A stretch of DNA of 64,000 nt from RI-153 sp963721725 (GTDB taxonomy: Bacteria > Chloroflexota > Anaerolineae > Caldilineales > Caldilineaceae). This document shows, in pieces, positions 26,353 to 35,162 of the stretch. A program made the translations under genes and the position numbers. Numbering within the stretch: the stretch's first letter is position 1; each line of letters begins with the position of its first letter. The stretch lies in the NCBI GenBank assembly GCA_963721725.1, contig CAVRLX010000019.1, positions 209,359 through 273,358 of the forward strand. Reading direction: 5' to 3'. The notes under the pieces were generated by a model. The model saw only the letters and a list, made by a program, of their open reading frames with translations, searched no databases and had not been told where the DNA came from.

Positions 26353-27272
26353 TCCCGTAGGGTAATTTTTTGGGGGTGAAAAGGCGAATATACCAAGAAT
26401 AATAGACAGAGCATCATTTGATCATCAAAAAGGATGGAGAGAAAGAGCCAGTTCCCCATGTGGAGCAAAAGTAACCCCACGCCCCAGAGTCGATGCAGAG
26501 TCGGGCGAAAAACAGCAACAAGGGCCAAGAGTTCTATCCAGACTGCGGCTATGTAGAAGGGCCAGCCGAGGAGCGGATAGGTAACAATGAGGGGGCCTAG
26601 TATGCTTTCGCTGCCATTTTGTAATAGCCGATTAGCCACGACATAGGCCAGAGCATGAGGATGGAATATGCTAACCTCTCCGTTCATTACCTGCTCAATA
26701 CCAACATATACTTTGATGAGACCTGACATTGAATAAAAAAGGGCCAGCAGCATTTGCGCCCCCCAGAAAATAAACAAAAAGCGCTGTCGTTGACTAATTG
26801 AGTTGCGCGATATCAGCCAACTTGAGTCTGGTAATAATACGAAAATGAAAGAGATCCAAAGCCAGGCATGGAGAGAGTGACTAATTCGCCCAAACGAATT
26901 CCAAATAGAGACAAATTGTAGAAACGCCAAAAAAAGTAGAAATCTAACCCAACGCTTTTGTGGGAAAAGAACGGCCAGAATACCACCTCCCAGACAAAAG
27001 AATCCAATGACATAAAGTGCCGGGGTTTGAAAAGGCAATATCCAGGCAACCGGCCATAGCAGATCGAATTGCTTGCTTTCTAGCCAGATGGGCCAGTGAT
27101 AGGATAACCAGCGCACAAAGAGAATCAGGGTAAACGCATAGAATGCCTGGACCAGACCGCGTGCAGTCAGGTATGCATGTTTCTGATTCTCAACCAAGCT
27201 TGAAAATGAGGCGGTCTGTGTTTCAAATAGCCGTTTCTGTACGCGTTTCAGGGTAGTTCTTGGTGGAGTCAT
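26292..27272 (-). CDS. HTTM-like integral membrane protein
   Basis: A 326-residue protein starting at ATG 27272, 5 bases after the stop of the upstream small gene. It has about eight membrane helices. The pattern SLHAWLWISFIFVLLP, then FWGAQMLLALFYSMSGLIKV and HMGNWLFLSILFDDQMMLCL resembles the HTTM group (vitamin K-dependent carboxylase-like membrane domain), in which HxxN and FYxxSGxxKV-type segments recur. Function is unknown; such genes often come with a small membrane-anchored partner, as here. Confidence 0.65.
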   Translation of the reverse strand: MTPPRTTLKRVQKRLFETQTASFSSLVENQKHAYLTARGLVQAFYAFTLILFVRWLSYHWPIWLESKQFDLLWPVAWILPFQTPALYVIGFFCLGGGILAVLFPQKRWVRFLLFLAFLQFVSIWNSFGRISHSLHAWLWISFIFVLLPDSSWLISRNSISQRQRFLFIFWGAQMLLALFYSMSGLIKVYVGIEQVMNGEVSIFHPHALAYVVANRLLQNGSESILGPLIVTYPLLGWPFYIAAVWIELLALVAVFRPTLHRLWGVGLLLLHMGNWLFLSILFDDQMMLCLLFLVYSPFHPQKITLREWIDRLPLVATAARLTIRNH

Positions 27273-27277
27273 AGGGT

Positions 27278-27757
27278 CTATGGAAGAGCGCTTTTTATTT
27301 CGTAGAGAGCCATTGGTATCTCCTCTAAAAATGGCTTCCCTTGCCATCGTTCAATTACGTCAAATCGGCGAAATACAACTTCATACGACAGGGTGGATGC
27401 ATCTTGCAGATGCGTCATTTCAAGCATCTGACGAATAGTTTCAGCCTCTGTCGTGTTGCGCGTGCTGATGGCATGACCCAAATTTTGGATCAAAGTAAAG
27501 GCCTCGATAGACTTGGCATTCCGAAAGAAGCGATCCGCGTGTTCAAAATAGATTGGTTCATGCAAAATTTGACCGTCAACTTCATGGATACGTAGCCCAT
27601 AGTTGCTGGCTACAGGCTGCGGCACACTAGAAAATAAGTCCCACGAAAAAAAAGGGAAGATTTCAGGCGATTTCGTTGCCCAACTTGTTAGCCCAATCGA
27701 CGCATAAGCGAGGGCTATCAGCAGAATGATACCCTGAGATTTCTGATATTGTTTCAT
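27278..27757 (-). CDS. Small membrane-anchored protein, partner of HTTM-like protein
   Basis: A 159-residue protein with one N-terminal membrane segment (GIILLIALAYASIGLTSWA) and an outside domain containing EIFPFFSWDLFSSVPQ. The stop lies 5 bases before the start of the HTTM-like gene. No known catalytic motif is present. The FPFFSWDLF segment is typical of proteins paired with HTTM-like genes. Confidence 0.6.
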   Translation of the reverse strand: MKQYQKSQGIILLIALAYASIGLTSWATKSPEIFPFFSWDLFSSVPQPVASNYGLRIHEVDGQILHEPIYFEHADRFFRNAKSIEAFTLIQNLGHAISTRNTTEAETIRQMLEMTHLQDASTLSYEVVFRRFDVIERWQGKPFLEEIPMALYEIKSALP

Positions 27758-27786
27758 ATAATTCTCTGCACTCTACAGGCGTTCGT

Positions 27787-28914
27787 TTATTGGGTTGAAT
27801 GCAAGAGTCCCCGTTTTTCTAGTTCGCCAGAGGCCACAGAAAGGTGATCCTCTGCGGTTTGCGCTCCAACCCAGCCCACCAAATCCACAATTCCTTCCTC
27901 AAATTGAACCTGTGGTTGGTAGCCAAGCCGGGTTTGGGCCTTGCCAATATCTGCATAACAGTGGCGAATGTCACCTTTGCGAAATTTGGAAACGATCTCA
28001 GGCGCGATCTCGACGCCCATATGATCGGACAATGCTACAGCCACATCTCGAATGGTTAACTTGCGGCCTGTGCCCACATTGAAAACTTGATCATTGGCTT
28101 CTTCTTTCTCCAGAGCCAGCATATTGGCCTGCACAATATCCGAAACGTGAATAAAGTCTCGACTTTGCAGACCATCTTCGTAGATTACAGGTGCTTTGCC
28201 GTTGAGGAGACGCCCAGAGAAGATAGCCGTGACGCCAGTATAGGGGTTGGAGAGTGCCTGGCGCGGCCCATACGCGTTAAAATAGCGCAGGGCGACGGTG
28301 GGAATGTCATAGGCGCGGCCCACGCTCAGAAACATCTCTTCGTGATCGCGCTTGTTCATAGCGTAGATGGAAGTGGGAAAAAGCGGCTTCTCTTCCGAGG
28401 TGGGGATAGGCGCTGTCACTTGATGGCAATGGGGGCAGAGAACCTCCCAGTGGCACTGAGCAAGTTGTTCCACAGGTCGGAGCTTGGGATAGACCGATCC
28501 GTGGGTTGGGCAGCGGTATTCACCTTCGCCATAGACCGTCATAGAAGAAGCAACAATTAATTTCCTGACGTGATGGGATTCGTTTGCCAAAATGTCCAGC
28601 AAAGTTGCCCCCCCCAGAGTATTGCTCCGGGTGTAGCGCAGGATTTCATACATGGATTGGCCGACACCCACCGCAGCTGCCTTATGATAGATCACATCAA
28701 CCTCAACCACGGCCTTTTTCAACGAATCTCTATCACACACATCTCCCCATAGATAGCGTGCGTGCGGATTAGCATAGTCGGGCAAAGTGGCGTTGGGGCC
28801 ATGCACTTGGGGATCAAGATTATCATAGACCCAAACTTCATGGCCCCGTTCAATTAAAGCGTCAACGATGTGAGAGCCGATAAAGCCTGCTCCCCCTGTT
28901 ACAAGGATACGCAT
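27787..28914 (-). CDS. NAD-dependent sugar epimerase, dTDP-L-rhamnose 4-epimerase-like
   Basis: A 375-residue extended SDR protein: NAD motif GGAGFIG (residues 7-13), catalytic YAMNK (Y184, K188), and VALRYFNAYGPRQ for nucleotide-sugar binding. An insertion between residues 132 and 166 has four cysteines (C135, C154, C160, C163), suggesting a bound metal; this insertion is typical of dTDP-L-rhamnose 4-epimerase-like proteins rather than GalE. It should supply an unusual deoxysugar for surface glycans. It lies 25 bases after the CDP-paratose epimerase-like gene. Confidence 0.8.
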   Translation of the reverse strand: MRILVTGGAGFIGSHIVDALIERGHEVWVYDNLDPQVHGPNATLPDYANPHARYLWGDVCDRDSLKKAVVEVDVIYHKAAAVGVGQSMYEILRYTRSNTLGGATLLDILANESHHVRKLIVASSMTVYGEGEYRCPTHGSVYPKLRPVEQLAQCHWEVLCPHCHQVTAPIPTSEEKPLFPTSIYAMNKRDHEEMFLSVGRAYDIPTVALRYFNAYGPRQALSNPYTGVTAIFSGRLLNGKAPVIYEDGLQSRDFIHVSDIVQANMLALEKEEANDQVFNVGTGRKLTIRDVAVALSDHMGVEIAPEIVSKFRKGDIRHCYADIGKAQTRLGYQPQVQFEEGIVDLVGWVGAQTAEDHLSVASGELEKRGLLHSTQ

Positions 28915-28939
28915 AAGCTAGTCCTTTTGACTTGGCTGG

Positions 28940-29989
28940 CTAACGGCTTTTGCTTTTTTCTGCCGCAATCATCTCAGACAAGATGCGCGTCAAAGGATAG
29001 GTAATTTGCCATTGTGGGTAGTGGGTATGAAACTTAGTCATATTGCTTATATAGCAAATATGGTCCCCCAACCGATGCTGGGCGTGATAGGTCCACGATA
29101 GCTGTCGCCCTGAAATTTCTTGAATCATGTGAATACATTCTAAAATTGAAGCACTATTGGCCCGCCCGCCGCCCAAATTGTAGACCTCGCCAGGACGGGG
29201 GGCGCGGGCGAAAGCATCCATAGCCTGGATGACATCATAACTGTGGATCTGGTCACGAACTTGTTTGCCCTGGTAGCCAAAAATCGTATAAGGCTGTCCG
29301 GTCATGGTGACATGGACCAGATAGGAAAGGAAGCCGTGAAGTTCTACGCCTGAGTGGGCAGAGCCGGTGAGGCAGCCGCCTCGAAACACGCCAACTTTTA
29401 GACCATAATACCTTCCGTACTCTTGGGCAGCAATGTCAGCCGAAAGCTTAGATGCGCCAAAGAGAGAATGCAATGATTGGTCAATTCGGCAGCCTTCGTT
29501 AATTCCCTGATAATCCTCTGCACGCGGATACTCATACCGTGTATCTAACTCGACGAGAGACAATTCGTTGGGGGCGTCGCCATAGACTTTATTGGTACTC
29601 ATCAAAATAAAAACAGCGTCAGGGGCGTATTGTCGGGTTGCTTCTAGCAAGTTCATCGTGCCCCCTGCGTTGACATCGAAATCCACCAGGGGGATCTCTT
29701 GGGCCTTGTCATGCGAAGGTTGGGCGGCACAGTGAATGATGAGATCAAAGGGGGTAGTCCGAAAGAGTTGAAAAATTGCTTCTCGATCCCGAATGTCAAT
29801 AGCGTGATGAGAAAATTGCTTGGTTTGGGCCAATAAACGGCGCAAATTCCAGGTAGTATCGCCTTTTTGACCAAAAAATTCCTGGCGCATGTTATTATCT
29901 ACGCCAAACACAGTGTGACCCTGATGGTCGTAATATAATACCGCCTCGGAGCCGATCAAACCGCTGCTGCCTGTGACTAATACATTCAT
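28940..29989 (-). CDS. NAD-dependent epimerase, CDP-paratose 2-epimerase-like
   Basis: A 349-residue extended SDR with the NAD motif GSSGLIG (7-13). The segment YQGINEGCRIDQSLHSLFGA, in which the usual Tyr-x-x-x-Lys is shifted (SLFGASK), and VGVFRGGCLTGSAHSG are typical of CDP-paratose 2-epimerase (tyvelose synthesis). LVHVTMTGQPYTIFGYQGKQ and VRDQIHSYDVIQAM follow. It should convert a CDP-3,6-dideoxyhexose. The other CDP-dideoxyhexose genes are not in this window, so the substrate is inferred. Confidence 0.8.
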   Translation of the reverse strand: MNVLVTGSSGLIGSEAVLYYDHQGHTVFGVDNNMRQEFFGQKGDTTWNLRRLLAQTKQFSHHAIDIRDREAIFQLFRTTPFDLIIHCAAQPSHDKAQEIPLVDFDVNAGGTMNLLEATRQYAPDAVFILMSTNKVYGDAPNELSLVELDTRYEYPRAEDYQGINEGCRIDQSLHSLFGASKLSADIAAQEYGRYYGLKVGVFRGGCLTGSAHSGVELHGFLSYLVHVTMTGQPYTIFGYQGKQVRDQIHSYDVIQAMDAFARAPRPGEVYNLGGGRANSASILECIHMIQEISGRQLSWTYHAQHRLGDHICYISNMTKFHTHYPQWQITYPLTRILSEMIAAEKSKSR

Positions 29990-30070
29990 CGTGTAAATTT
30001 ATCCACGTGTAAATTTATCCACTATTACAAGCTATTTTAATGGAACGGAAAGAGACATTTTCAACATAAA

Positions 30071-30112
30071 AAAAATGGAAGACGTTAAACACACTTGGCG
30101 TCTTCCATTTTT
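30071..30112. terminator. Bidirectional intrinsic terminator
   Basis: AAAAATGGAAGACG (30071-30084) pairs perfectly with CGTCTTCCATTTTT (30099-30112), loop 14 bases. It terminates the TolB-like gene transcript on the minus strand. A direct repeat CGTGTAAATTTATCCA lies nearby at 29990-30020. Confidence 0.8.
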
Positions 30113-30165
30113 ATGCTTTGCGTTGCAGGTCATTGAAAAAGTTGAGACTGTCCACTGAAAAAAGA

Positions 30166-31359
30166 TTAAGGGCCTACCCACTGCGGATCGACACTATCAT
30201 TATCACCCTCAGTTAACCGCTGTTTGTCAGTCCCATCTTGGTTAACAGAATACAGGTTGAAATTTCCCGCTTCATTGCTTGCAAAATAGAGTTTCTCACC
30301 ACTTGCATCCCAGATATAAGAATTCTTCTGGGCCTCGGGGCTGTTCGACACGTTAACAACCTCTTGGGTATCCAGATCTAAAACATAGATATCCGTGCCC
30401 CGATCCCGGTTTGAACGAAATGCAATGTGTTTTCCGTCAGGTGACCAGAGTGGACCTCGATCATCGGCTGGATCATTTGTAATGTTCTCTACCTCTTCTC
30501 CCTCTGCATTCATGATGTAGATTTCAGAGTTGTCATCCCGCATTGATTCATAAGCAATCAGCGAGCCGTCTGGCGACCAGGCAAATTGCCCCTCTTCAAC
30601 TAGATCGGCCCCCAAAGATTTAGCACTTAAATTTTCGCGCTCCGAGCCATCTGGATTCATGCGCCACACATTGGCAATCCCTGCGGCAGTCGAGGTAAAG
30701 GCAATTTTTTGCCCATCCGGTGACCAAGCAGGATTACCCTCGCGAGTTCGGATATTGGTCAGGTTCTGAACAGCACTTCCATCAAGAGAGACCGTACAGA
30801 CATCCAGATCATTTTGAGAGCATACATAGGCGAATGCATTAGCGGACAGAGAAAAATCAGCATCCCCTTCGTCTGAAAAATCATATGTAAGGCGCTGAAT
30901 GATATTTCCTGTAAAATCAGCCAGATAAAAATCTGCTTGATTCTGAGCATCAAACAACACAAGGAGGAAAAGATTGATACCGGAAATCCACGATGCGCTA
31001 GAGATGTGGTAATCAGATAAATTCTGGAAAGGTGCAGGCATACTAGTGCCCGTTTCTAAAGCATAGAGGGACCATCCGCTCCCATTCTCCCCCGTAGAGT
31101 AGAAAAGCAAAAACGCTTCATCAGGCTGTGCATAGTCTCGGTCAGCGATGGGTGGAAAGGGAGTACTAAGGGGGGAAGCCGAATCCCCGCCCCCTGCCAA
31201 CGGGGAGACAGGGTCACGAACTCCCACTGTGGGAGATGGTTCTGCGGTGAGTTGGACAGGCGTTGATGGCGTGGGCGCTTCATCCTGTCCACAGGCGGTG
31301 AGGATAAATACAAGAATGCTAATTAAGATTAAAACTCTATACTGATGATTTCGATACAT
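30166..31359 (-). CDS. TolB-like beta-propeller lipoprotein
   Basis: A 397-residue lipoprotein: signal peptide with lipobox LTAC (C23), a Pro/Thr/Ser-rich linker to about residue 70, then a propeller built of PD40-type blades: GNPAWSPDGQKIAFTSTAAG, FAWSPDGSLIAYESMRDDNSE, PLWSPDGKHIAFRSNRDRGTD and a last degenerate DASGEKLYFASNEAG. It should be attached to the outer face of the cytoplasmic membrane and bind protein or glycan. Adjacent gene order gives no specific partner. Confidence 0.85.
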   Translation of the reverse strand: MYRNHQYRVLILISILVFILTACGQDEAPTPSTPVQLTAEPSPTVGVRDPVSPLAGGGDSASPLSTPFPPIADRDYAQPDEAFLLFYSTGENGSGWSLYALETGTSMPAPFQNLSDYHISSASWISGINLFLLVLFDAQNQADFYLADFTGNIIQRLTYDFSDEGDADFSLSANAFAYVCSQNDLDVCTVSLDGSAVQNLTNIRTREGNPAWSPDGQKIAFTSTAAGIANVWRMNPDGSERENLSAKSLGADLVEEGQFAWSPDGSLIAYESMRDDNSEIYIMNAEGEEVENITNDPADDRGPLWSPDGKHIAFRSNRDRGTDIYVLDLDTQEVVNVSNSPEAQKNSYIWDASGEKLYFASNEAGNFNLYSVNQDGTDKQRLTEGDNDSVDPQWVGP

Positions 31360-31462
31360 ATGGTTGACATCCTATAGAAATGCACATGAAATACCTTTAG
31401 ATGGACGACCCTCTCGTTCGCCAGCCCCATTTTAGCACAGAATTCAGCAACCCTTCCATAAA

Positions 31463-31498
31463 CAATGAGGCCACCAAAATTTTGGTGGCCTCATTGTC
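31463..31498. terminator. Perfect 36-bp palindrome, terminator
   Basis: ACAATGAGGCCACCAAAA (31463-31480) is the exact reverse complement of the next 18 bases. It lies 28 bases after the stop of the secreted repeat protein gene (minus strand) and has A/T at the centre rather than a long T-run. Confidence 0.65.
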
Positions 31499-31525
31499 AA
31501 AAACCGTGCCTACCTAAATAGGGGC

Positions 31526-33049
31526 TTACGGCTGTACGTTAAAGGCATTGAACGAATACAACGAATCGCGTGTGGCTGCGTTGGGGGCGGTGTTGCTCTC
31601 AGAGTTGACGAAAGCAACAATGTTGGCACCACTAATTACTTCCACAACCGCAGAGCCAATGAAGCGACCCTGGCCGCCAGACTTCCAGGCTGCGTCATCC
31701 AGAATGTCGCTCTGGGCAGCGCTAGCGGATTTACCTTCGTAGCGATTCAAAACACCATTCACCGTACTCATCGTATAAGGCTTGGAGGTGTTTTTGACGG
31801 CGCTGTATTGGTTGTCAGATGTATAGGTGATGCGCAGTTGAGCATCCGATCCATCGACAGTAGCAATGGTCAAGGAAGTGTAATAGCCATAGAAATCTGA
31901 CTGAATCAAAGGAACGCTAATTTTCTTTGTGCCTTCAGCCGCGCCAGCGACGTTGTAAGCGCCAGCTTGGTTGCCAGCCTTCGCAGTGGCCTCTTGGTTC
32001 ACCATCGCTACCACAGGAACGTTAGAAACGATCTTGACAGTTCCGAAGAAACGATTGTTTGTCCCATAAGCGTAAGCGCTCGACAGATCAGATGTACCAG
32101 TTGGGCCGTCGTAAATGTTGATCGATTGACCAGCAGGCACAGTCTTGTTGGCGGTAATGGCCGTAGCCGGGCTGGAGCCAGGGCCAGGAGTGTAGGTCAA
32201 GGTTACGTTTGCTGCCGTCGCGCCGGGGTTGGCAATGGTCAGGCTAGCATAGTACTCGTACCAGTTACGCAGATACGCCGGAACAATCAGAGTCGTATCG
32301 CCGGCATTGAAGCCATTGTAACTAAAGAGCTTGTTTTGTACATACTGATTGACCACAACAGCGATTTGACCACCGGTCGAGGTTACCTTCGCAGAGCCGA
32401 GGAAACGCCCGGTGAACGCAGCACAATTGGCCGCAGCAGCCGCACCTAAGGCGTTTAGGTCTCGCTGAGAAACCGACTTGGCTGCACTAGCCGCAATGCT
32501 TCCTGCGGAGACGGTCGAGCCAGTACCGGTTGTACAACCTGTGAGCGACGTGGGCACATATTCAATGCTCACATTAGCTGCAGCAGAACCAACGTTCTGA
32601 ATGTACATTTCCGTGTGGTAGCCAAACCAGTTATGCATCACCACTGGGACTGTAACCGAATTTGAGCCACTGCTAAATGCACTGTAAGAGCTAAATGGAG
32701 CTTCGGAGGTCCCATTGCCAGATGTCCCCAATTGCTGGTTGACAATCGCAGCAAGCGGTTGATTGGAACTTAGCACACCGGAAAACTGACCGCTGGGCAG
32801 CCCGCTCTCAAGCGCTTGTTGAACTGTCACCACGCCGTTGGCGGGGACATTGTTGTAGCTAGTGCTGTATACGGAAGTGCCGCTAGTATTATAATAGTTC
32901 ACCCCGATGTTTGCAGGGCCAGTGCCCAAGTTCACCACTTGGTAGCTACTAAAGACGCTCTTCTCGTAAGCGATCTGAGCGGTTGCAACGGCTCCCACCA
33001 GCAGGGAAGCGATCACCGCAACGATGACAATTGCCTTTCGTACATTCAT
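31526..33049 (-). CDS. Secreted repeat protein, probable cell-surface component
   Basis: A 507-residue protein with a signal peptide (MNVRKAIVIVAVIASLLVGAV...). The mature part consists of four related blocks of about 110-130 residues. Each has an aromatic strand such as VPVVMHNWFGYHTEMYIQNV, VPAYLRNWYEYYASLTIANP or VPLIQSDFYGYYTSLTIATV, then ANVSIEYVP/ANVTLTYTP, and ends with GRFLGSAKV, NRFFGTVKI or GRFIGSAVV followed by VVVNQ/VAMVNQE. The composition (Ser, Thr, Asn, Ala, Gly; very little Lys or Cys) fits an exported beta-sandwich structural protein. No anchor motif is seen. It has its own promoter and terminator, so it may be abundantly expressed. Confidence 0.75.
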   Translation of the reverse strand: MNVRKAIVIVAVIASLLVGAVATAQIAYEKSVFSSYQVVNLGTGPANIGVNYYNTSGTSVYSTSYNNVPANGVVTVQQALESGLPSGQFSGVLSSNQPLAAIVNQQLGTSGNGTSEAPFSSYSAFSSGSNSVTVPVVMHNWFGYHTEMYIQNVGSAAANVSIEYVPTSLTGCTTGTGSTVSAGSIAASAAKSVSQRDLNALGAAAAANCAAFTGRFLGSAKVTSTGGQIAVVVNQYVQNKLFSYNGFNAGDTTLIVPAYLRNWYEYYASLTIANPGATAANVTLTYTPGPGSSPATAITANKTVPAGQSINIYDGPTGTSDLSSAYAYGTNNRFFGTVKIVSNVPVVAMVNQEATAKAGNQAGAYNVAGAAEGTKKISVPLIQSDFYGYYTSLTIATVDGSDAQLRITYTSDNQYSAVKNTSKPYTMSTVNGVLNRYEGKSASAAQSDILDDAAWKSGGQGRFIGSAVVEVISGANIVAFVNSESNTAPNAATRDSLYSFNAFNVQP

Positions 33050-33138
33050 TCGTTTTTCTCCATTCGTTCATTAAATATAGGTTAGAAAAATTTTGTGGCA
33101 CTACGGCGGTCATGCTGACCACAGAACAAGACATCGCC

Positions 33139-33168
33139 ATTGTAAAGAGCCTAGCATCCTATAGTCAA
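33139..33168 (-). promoter_or_regulatory. Promoter of the secreted repeat protein gene
   Basis: On the minus strand, TTGACT (complement of 33163-33168) and TACAAT (complement of 33139-33144) are 18 bases apart, 90 bases upstream of the ATG at 33049. The ribosome-binding site GGAG lies about 9 bases before the ATG. Confidence 0.6.
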
Positions 33169-33202
33169 TACCTCTAATTGATTATTATCAGCGAGTATAA
33201 AG

Positions 33203-33224
33203 GCATACCCCATATGGGGTATGC
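33203..33224. terminator. 22-bp perfect palindrome after UPF0104 gene
   Basis: GCATACCCCATATGGGGTATGC is fully self-complementary and lies 23 bases beyond the stop of the UPF0104 gene on the minus strand. It may end that transcript; a clear T-run is absent. Confidence 0.45.
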
Positions 33225-33246
33225 GCCTAATTTTACTCTGGTAGAG

Positions 33247-34194
33247 CTAATTTTTCGGGGCCAACGCAGGAGGCAACTCTAAATTTTTTGGGGAAGGAAT
33301 CAACAACGCCAAAACAGCCCATAGAAGTTCGTTGATGGTATGTAACATGCGGTAGAGAAGGCTGAAAATAATGGCAACAGGCAGAGGCAGCCATACAGAA
33401 AGCAGGGCAGCCATTGTCACTTCTTTCAAACCGAATCCCCCGGGTAGCACAAGATTGAGCAGACTTACCAAAGTAGCTAGGGTCGAAATTCCCATGGCCG
33501 TGCTCCAGGGAAGATCAATCCCCGTCAGTCCCCAGATCGCCATTTTGAGCGATATCCCAGCAAACAACCAGGGTAGCGTGTAAAGCAGGGTCCAACGGAA
33601 AATTTCCCGCGGATGAGGCACTCGCTCTGTGGGGGCCAGTTTCATTTTGCGAAAGAGTTTGTTGCCCCAATGAATCAGCCTGTCGGTTCGATGAATCAAG
33701 AGAAAAAAAGCCAGGAATGAGCTACCAACAAGGGTGATGGTCCAGGGTGGAGAAAATCCTGTTTGGAAAAAGGGCAATAGACACACGAGAAAAAAGACAC
33801 CAGCAATGCCAATCAGAAGAGTCTCAAAAAAAACAGCGTTCAAGACAGCTGATTCTGGCACGGCCACTTGGCGGTAGAGGACAATCCGGCTTCCAATGTA
33901 GGGAAGGCTGGTTGGAATGCGTTTGGCAAGGGTAGATAAAAAATAGAATCGGATGGTAAGCCACGAATCGTCGAACCCATCCAACGATCGAATCATCAAG
34001 TACCAAACGAAATAGGTCACCCAGAGCGCCAGGGCATGAAAGATGAGGGATGCCACCAATGTAGGGGCGTGAACTTTCCAGGGGAAATCGATAAAATCCT
34101 GTCGATATTGGTAGAGGGTAAAGCCTAGACCACCAAAAATCAGCAACAAGATAATGGCATAGACCAACCGACGGAGGCCGATACGTCTCATCAT
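33247..34194 (-). CDS. UPF0104/lysylphosphatidylglycerol synthase TM-like membrane protein
   Basis: A 315-residue protein with about eight membrane helices. The family pattern is recognisable: LWVTYFVWYLMIRSL, then RIPTSLPYIGSRIVLYRQ, and near the end LATLVSLLNLVLPGGFGLKEVTMAALLS. Such proteins, without the soluble synthase domain, are found in glycan clusters and are considered candidate lipid or lipid-sugar flippases. The methyltransferase gene upstream ends 12 bases before this start, so it is part of the same operon. Confidence 0.75.
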   Translation of the reverse strand: MMRRIGLRRLVYAIILLLIFGGLGFTLYQYRQDFIDFPWKVHAPTLVASLIFHALALWVTYFVWYLMIRSLDGFDDSWLTIRFYFLSTLAKRIPTSLPYIGSRIVLYRQVAVPESAVLNAVFFETLLIGIAGVFFLVCLLPFFQTGFSPPWTITLVGSSFLAFFLLIHRTDRLIHWGNKLFRKMKLAPTERVPHPREIFRWTLLYTLPWLFAGISLKMAIWGLTGIDLPWSTAMGISTLATLVSLLNLVLPGGFGLKEVTMAALLSVWLPLPVAIIFSLLYRMLHTINELLWAVLALLIPSPKNLELPPALAPKN

Positions 34195-34206
34195 TGACCC
34201 TCAAAC

Positions 34207-35121
34207 TCAGGCCGGGGGCAGGCCAACACATAGTTCATTTTGGTTGTAATCACTTCTTGGAATCCTGGCTGGCGCGCTCAGCCAGAAAAGCCACTTACGC
34301 AAATGGCGCAACGGGCCGAAGGTGCGTGAAAAATAGTGATAGCCAAAGGGCAACATCTCCATTGACCGCACGTCTAGATTCAGGGCATTGATAAGATGGA
34401 TAAATTGATAGGCAGTGACTCGATTCAATTCTGGTAGTCTCTGCAATCGCTCCCATTGAACCTGTGCCGTGGGAATATAGTGGCGATTCTGGCGTTTGCG
34501 CTGCTCAATCATGCTTGCCGCTTTAATCAGAACCTTGTCGGAAAAAAAGAGATGCGGCCAGGGGAAATTGATCCAGCCTTCCAAATGTGCGCCCCATGCG
34601 CTGTAGAAGGGCGGAAAGTGCAAGAGCATCACCCCACCGGGGCGCAAAAGACGGTTGCATTCTCGAAGTACAGCATAGAGATTATCCACATGTTCCAAAA
34701 CATTAATGGAGATGATGACATCAAAACTGTTGTCTGGGCATGGAACCGCCGCCGCATCGGCTAACAAAAATCGAACGGAATCATCTGTTTTGTGAGCTGT
34801 GGTAACGAGCGTTTTGGCTGATTGAAGGCTATGGCTGCGCAGGTCCAGCCCAGTTACACTGCGCGCACCCGCCTCAAGATAGGGAAGCACTTTCCCCCCC
34901 AGACCACAGCCCACATCTAATACATCTTTGCCTTCGAGATTCCAATGCGTGCCAAAGGTTTTGGCAATTTTCTCAAGTTCACTCTGCTCCCATTGTTGAT
35001 AGTCAACAACGGTTTCCTTTGCCCCGTCGATCTCAACGAGATTGGGTGACAATGGAAAAAGTTCATTGATAGACAAGACAAGTTGGACACCTATAGCCGT
35101 TTTGAGGTCCATCCACGTCAT
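34207..35121 (-). CDS. Class I SAM-dependent methyltransferase
   Basis: A 304-residue protein. Motif I is KDVLDVGCGLGGKVLPYLEAG, followed by VTGLDLRSHSLQSAK (acidic residue for the ribose), DNSFDVIISINVLEHVDN and LLRPGGVMLLHFPPFY. The fold is the common Rossmann type (Methyltransf_11-like). C-terminal residues 190-290 are specific to this protein. In this cluster it probably methylates a sugar or lipid-linked glycan; the target is not visible. Confidence 0.8.
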   Translation of the reverse strand: MTWMDLKTAIGVQLVLSINELFPLSPNLVEIDGAKETVVDYQQWEQSELEKIAKTFGTHWNLEGKDVLDVGCGLGGKVLPYLEAGARSVTGLDLRSHSLQSAKTLVTTAHKTDDSVRFLLADAAAVPCPDNSFDVIISINVLEHVDNLYAVLRECNRLLRPGGVMLLHFPPFYSAWGAHLEGWINFPWPHLFFSDKVLIKAASMIEQRKRQNRHYIPTAQVQWERLQRLPELNRVTAYQFIHLINALNLDVRSMEMLPFGYHYFSRTFGPLRHLRKWLFWLSAPARIPRSDYNQNELCVGLPPA

Positions 35122-35162
35122 TTCACAAGCCTCTTCATAATCTGATCGCAGCGAAATCCCAT

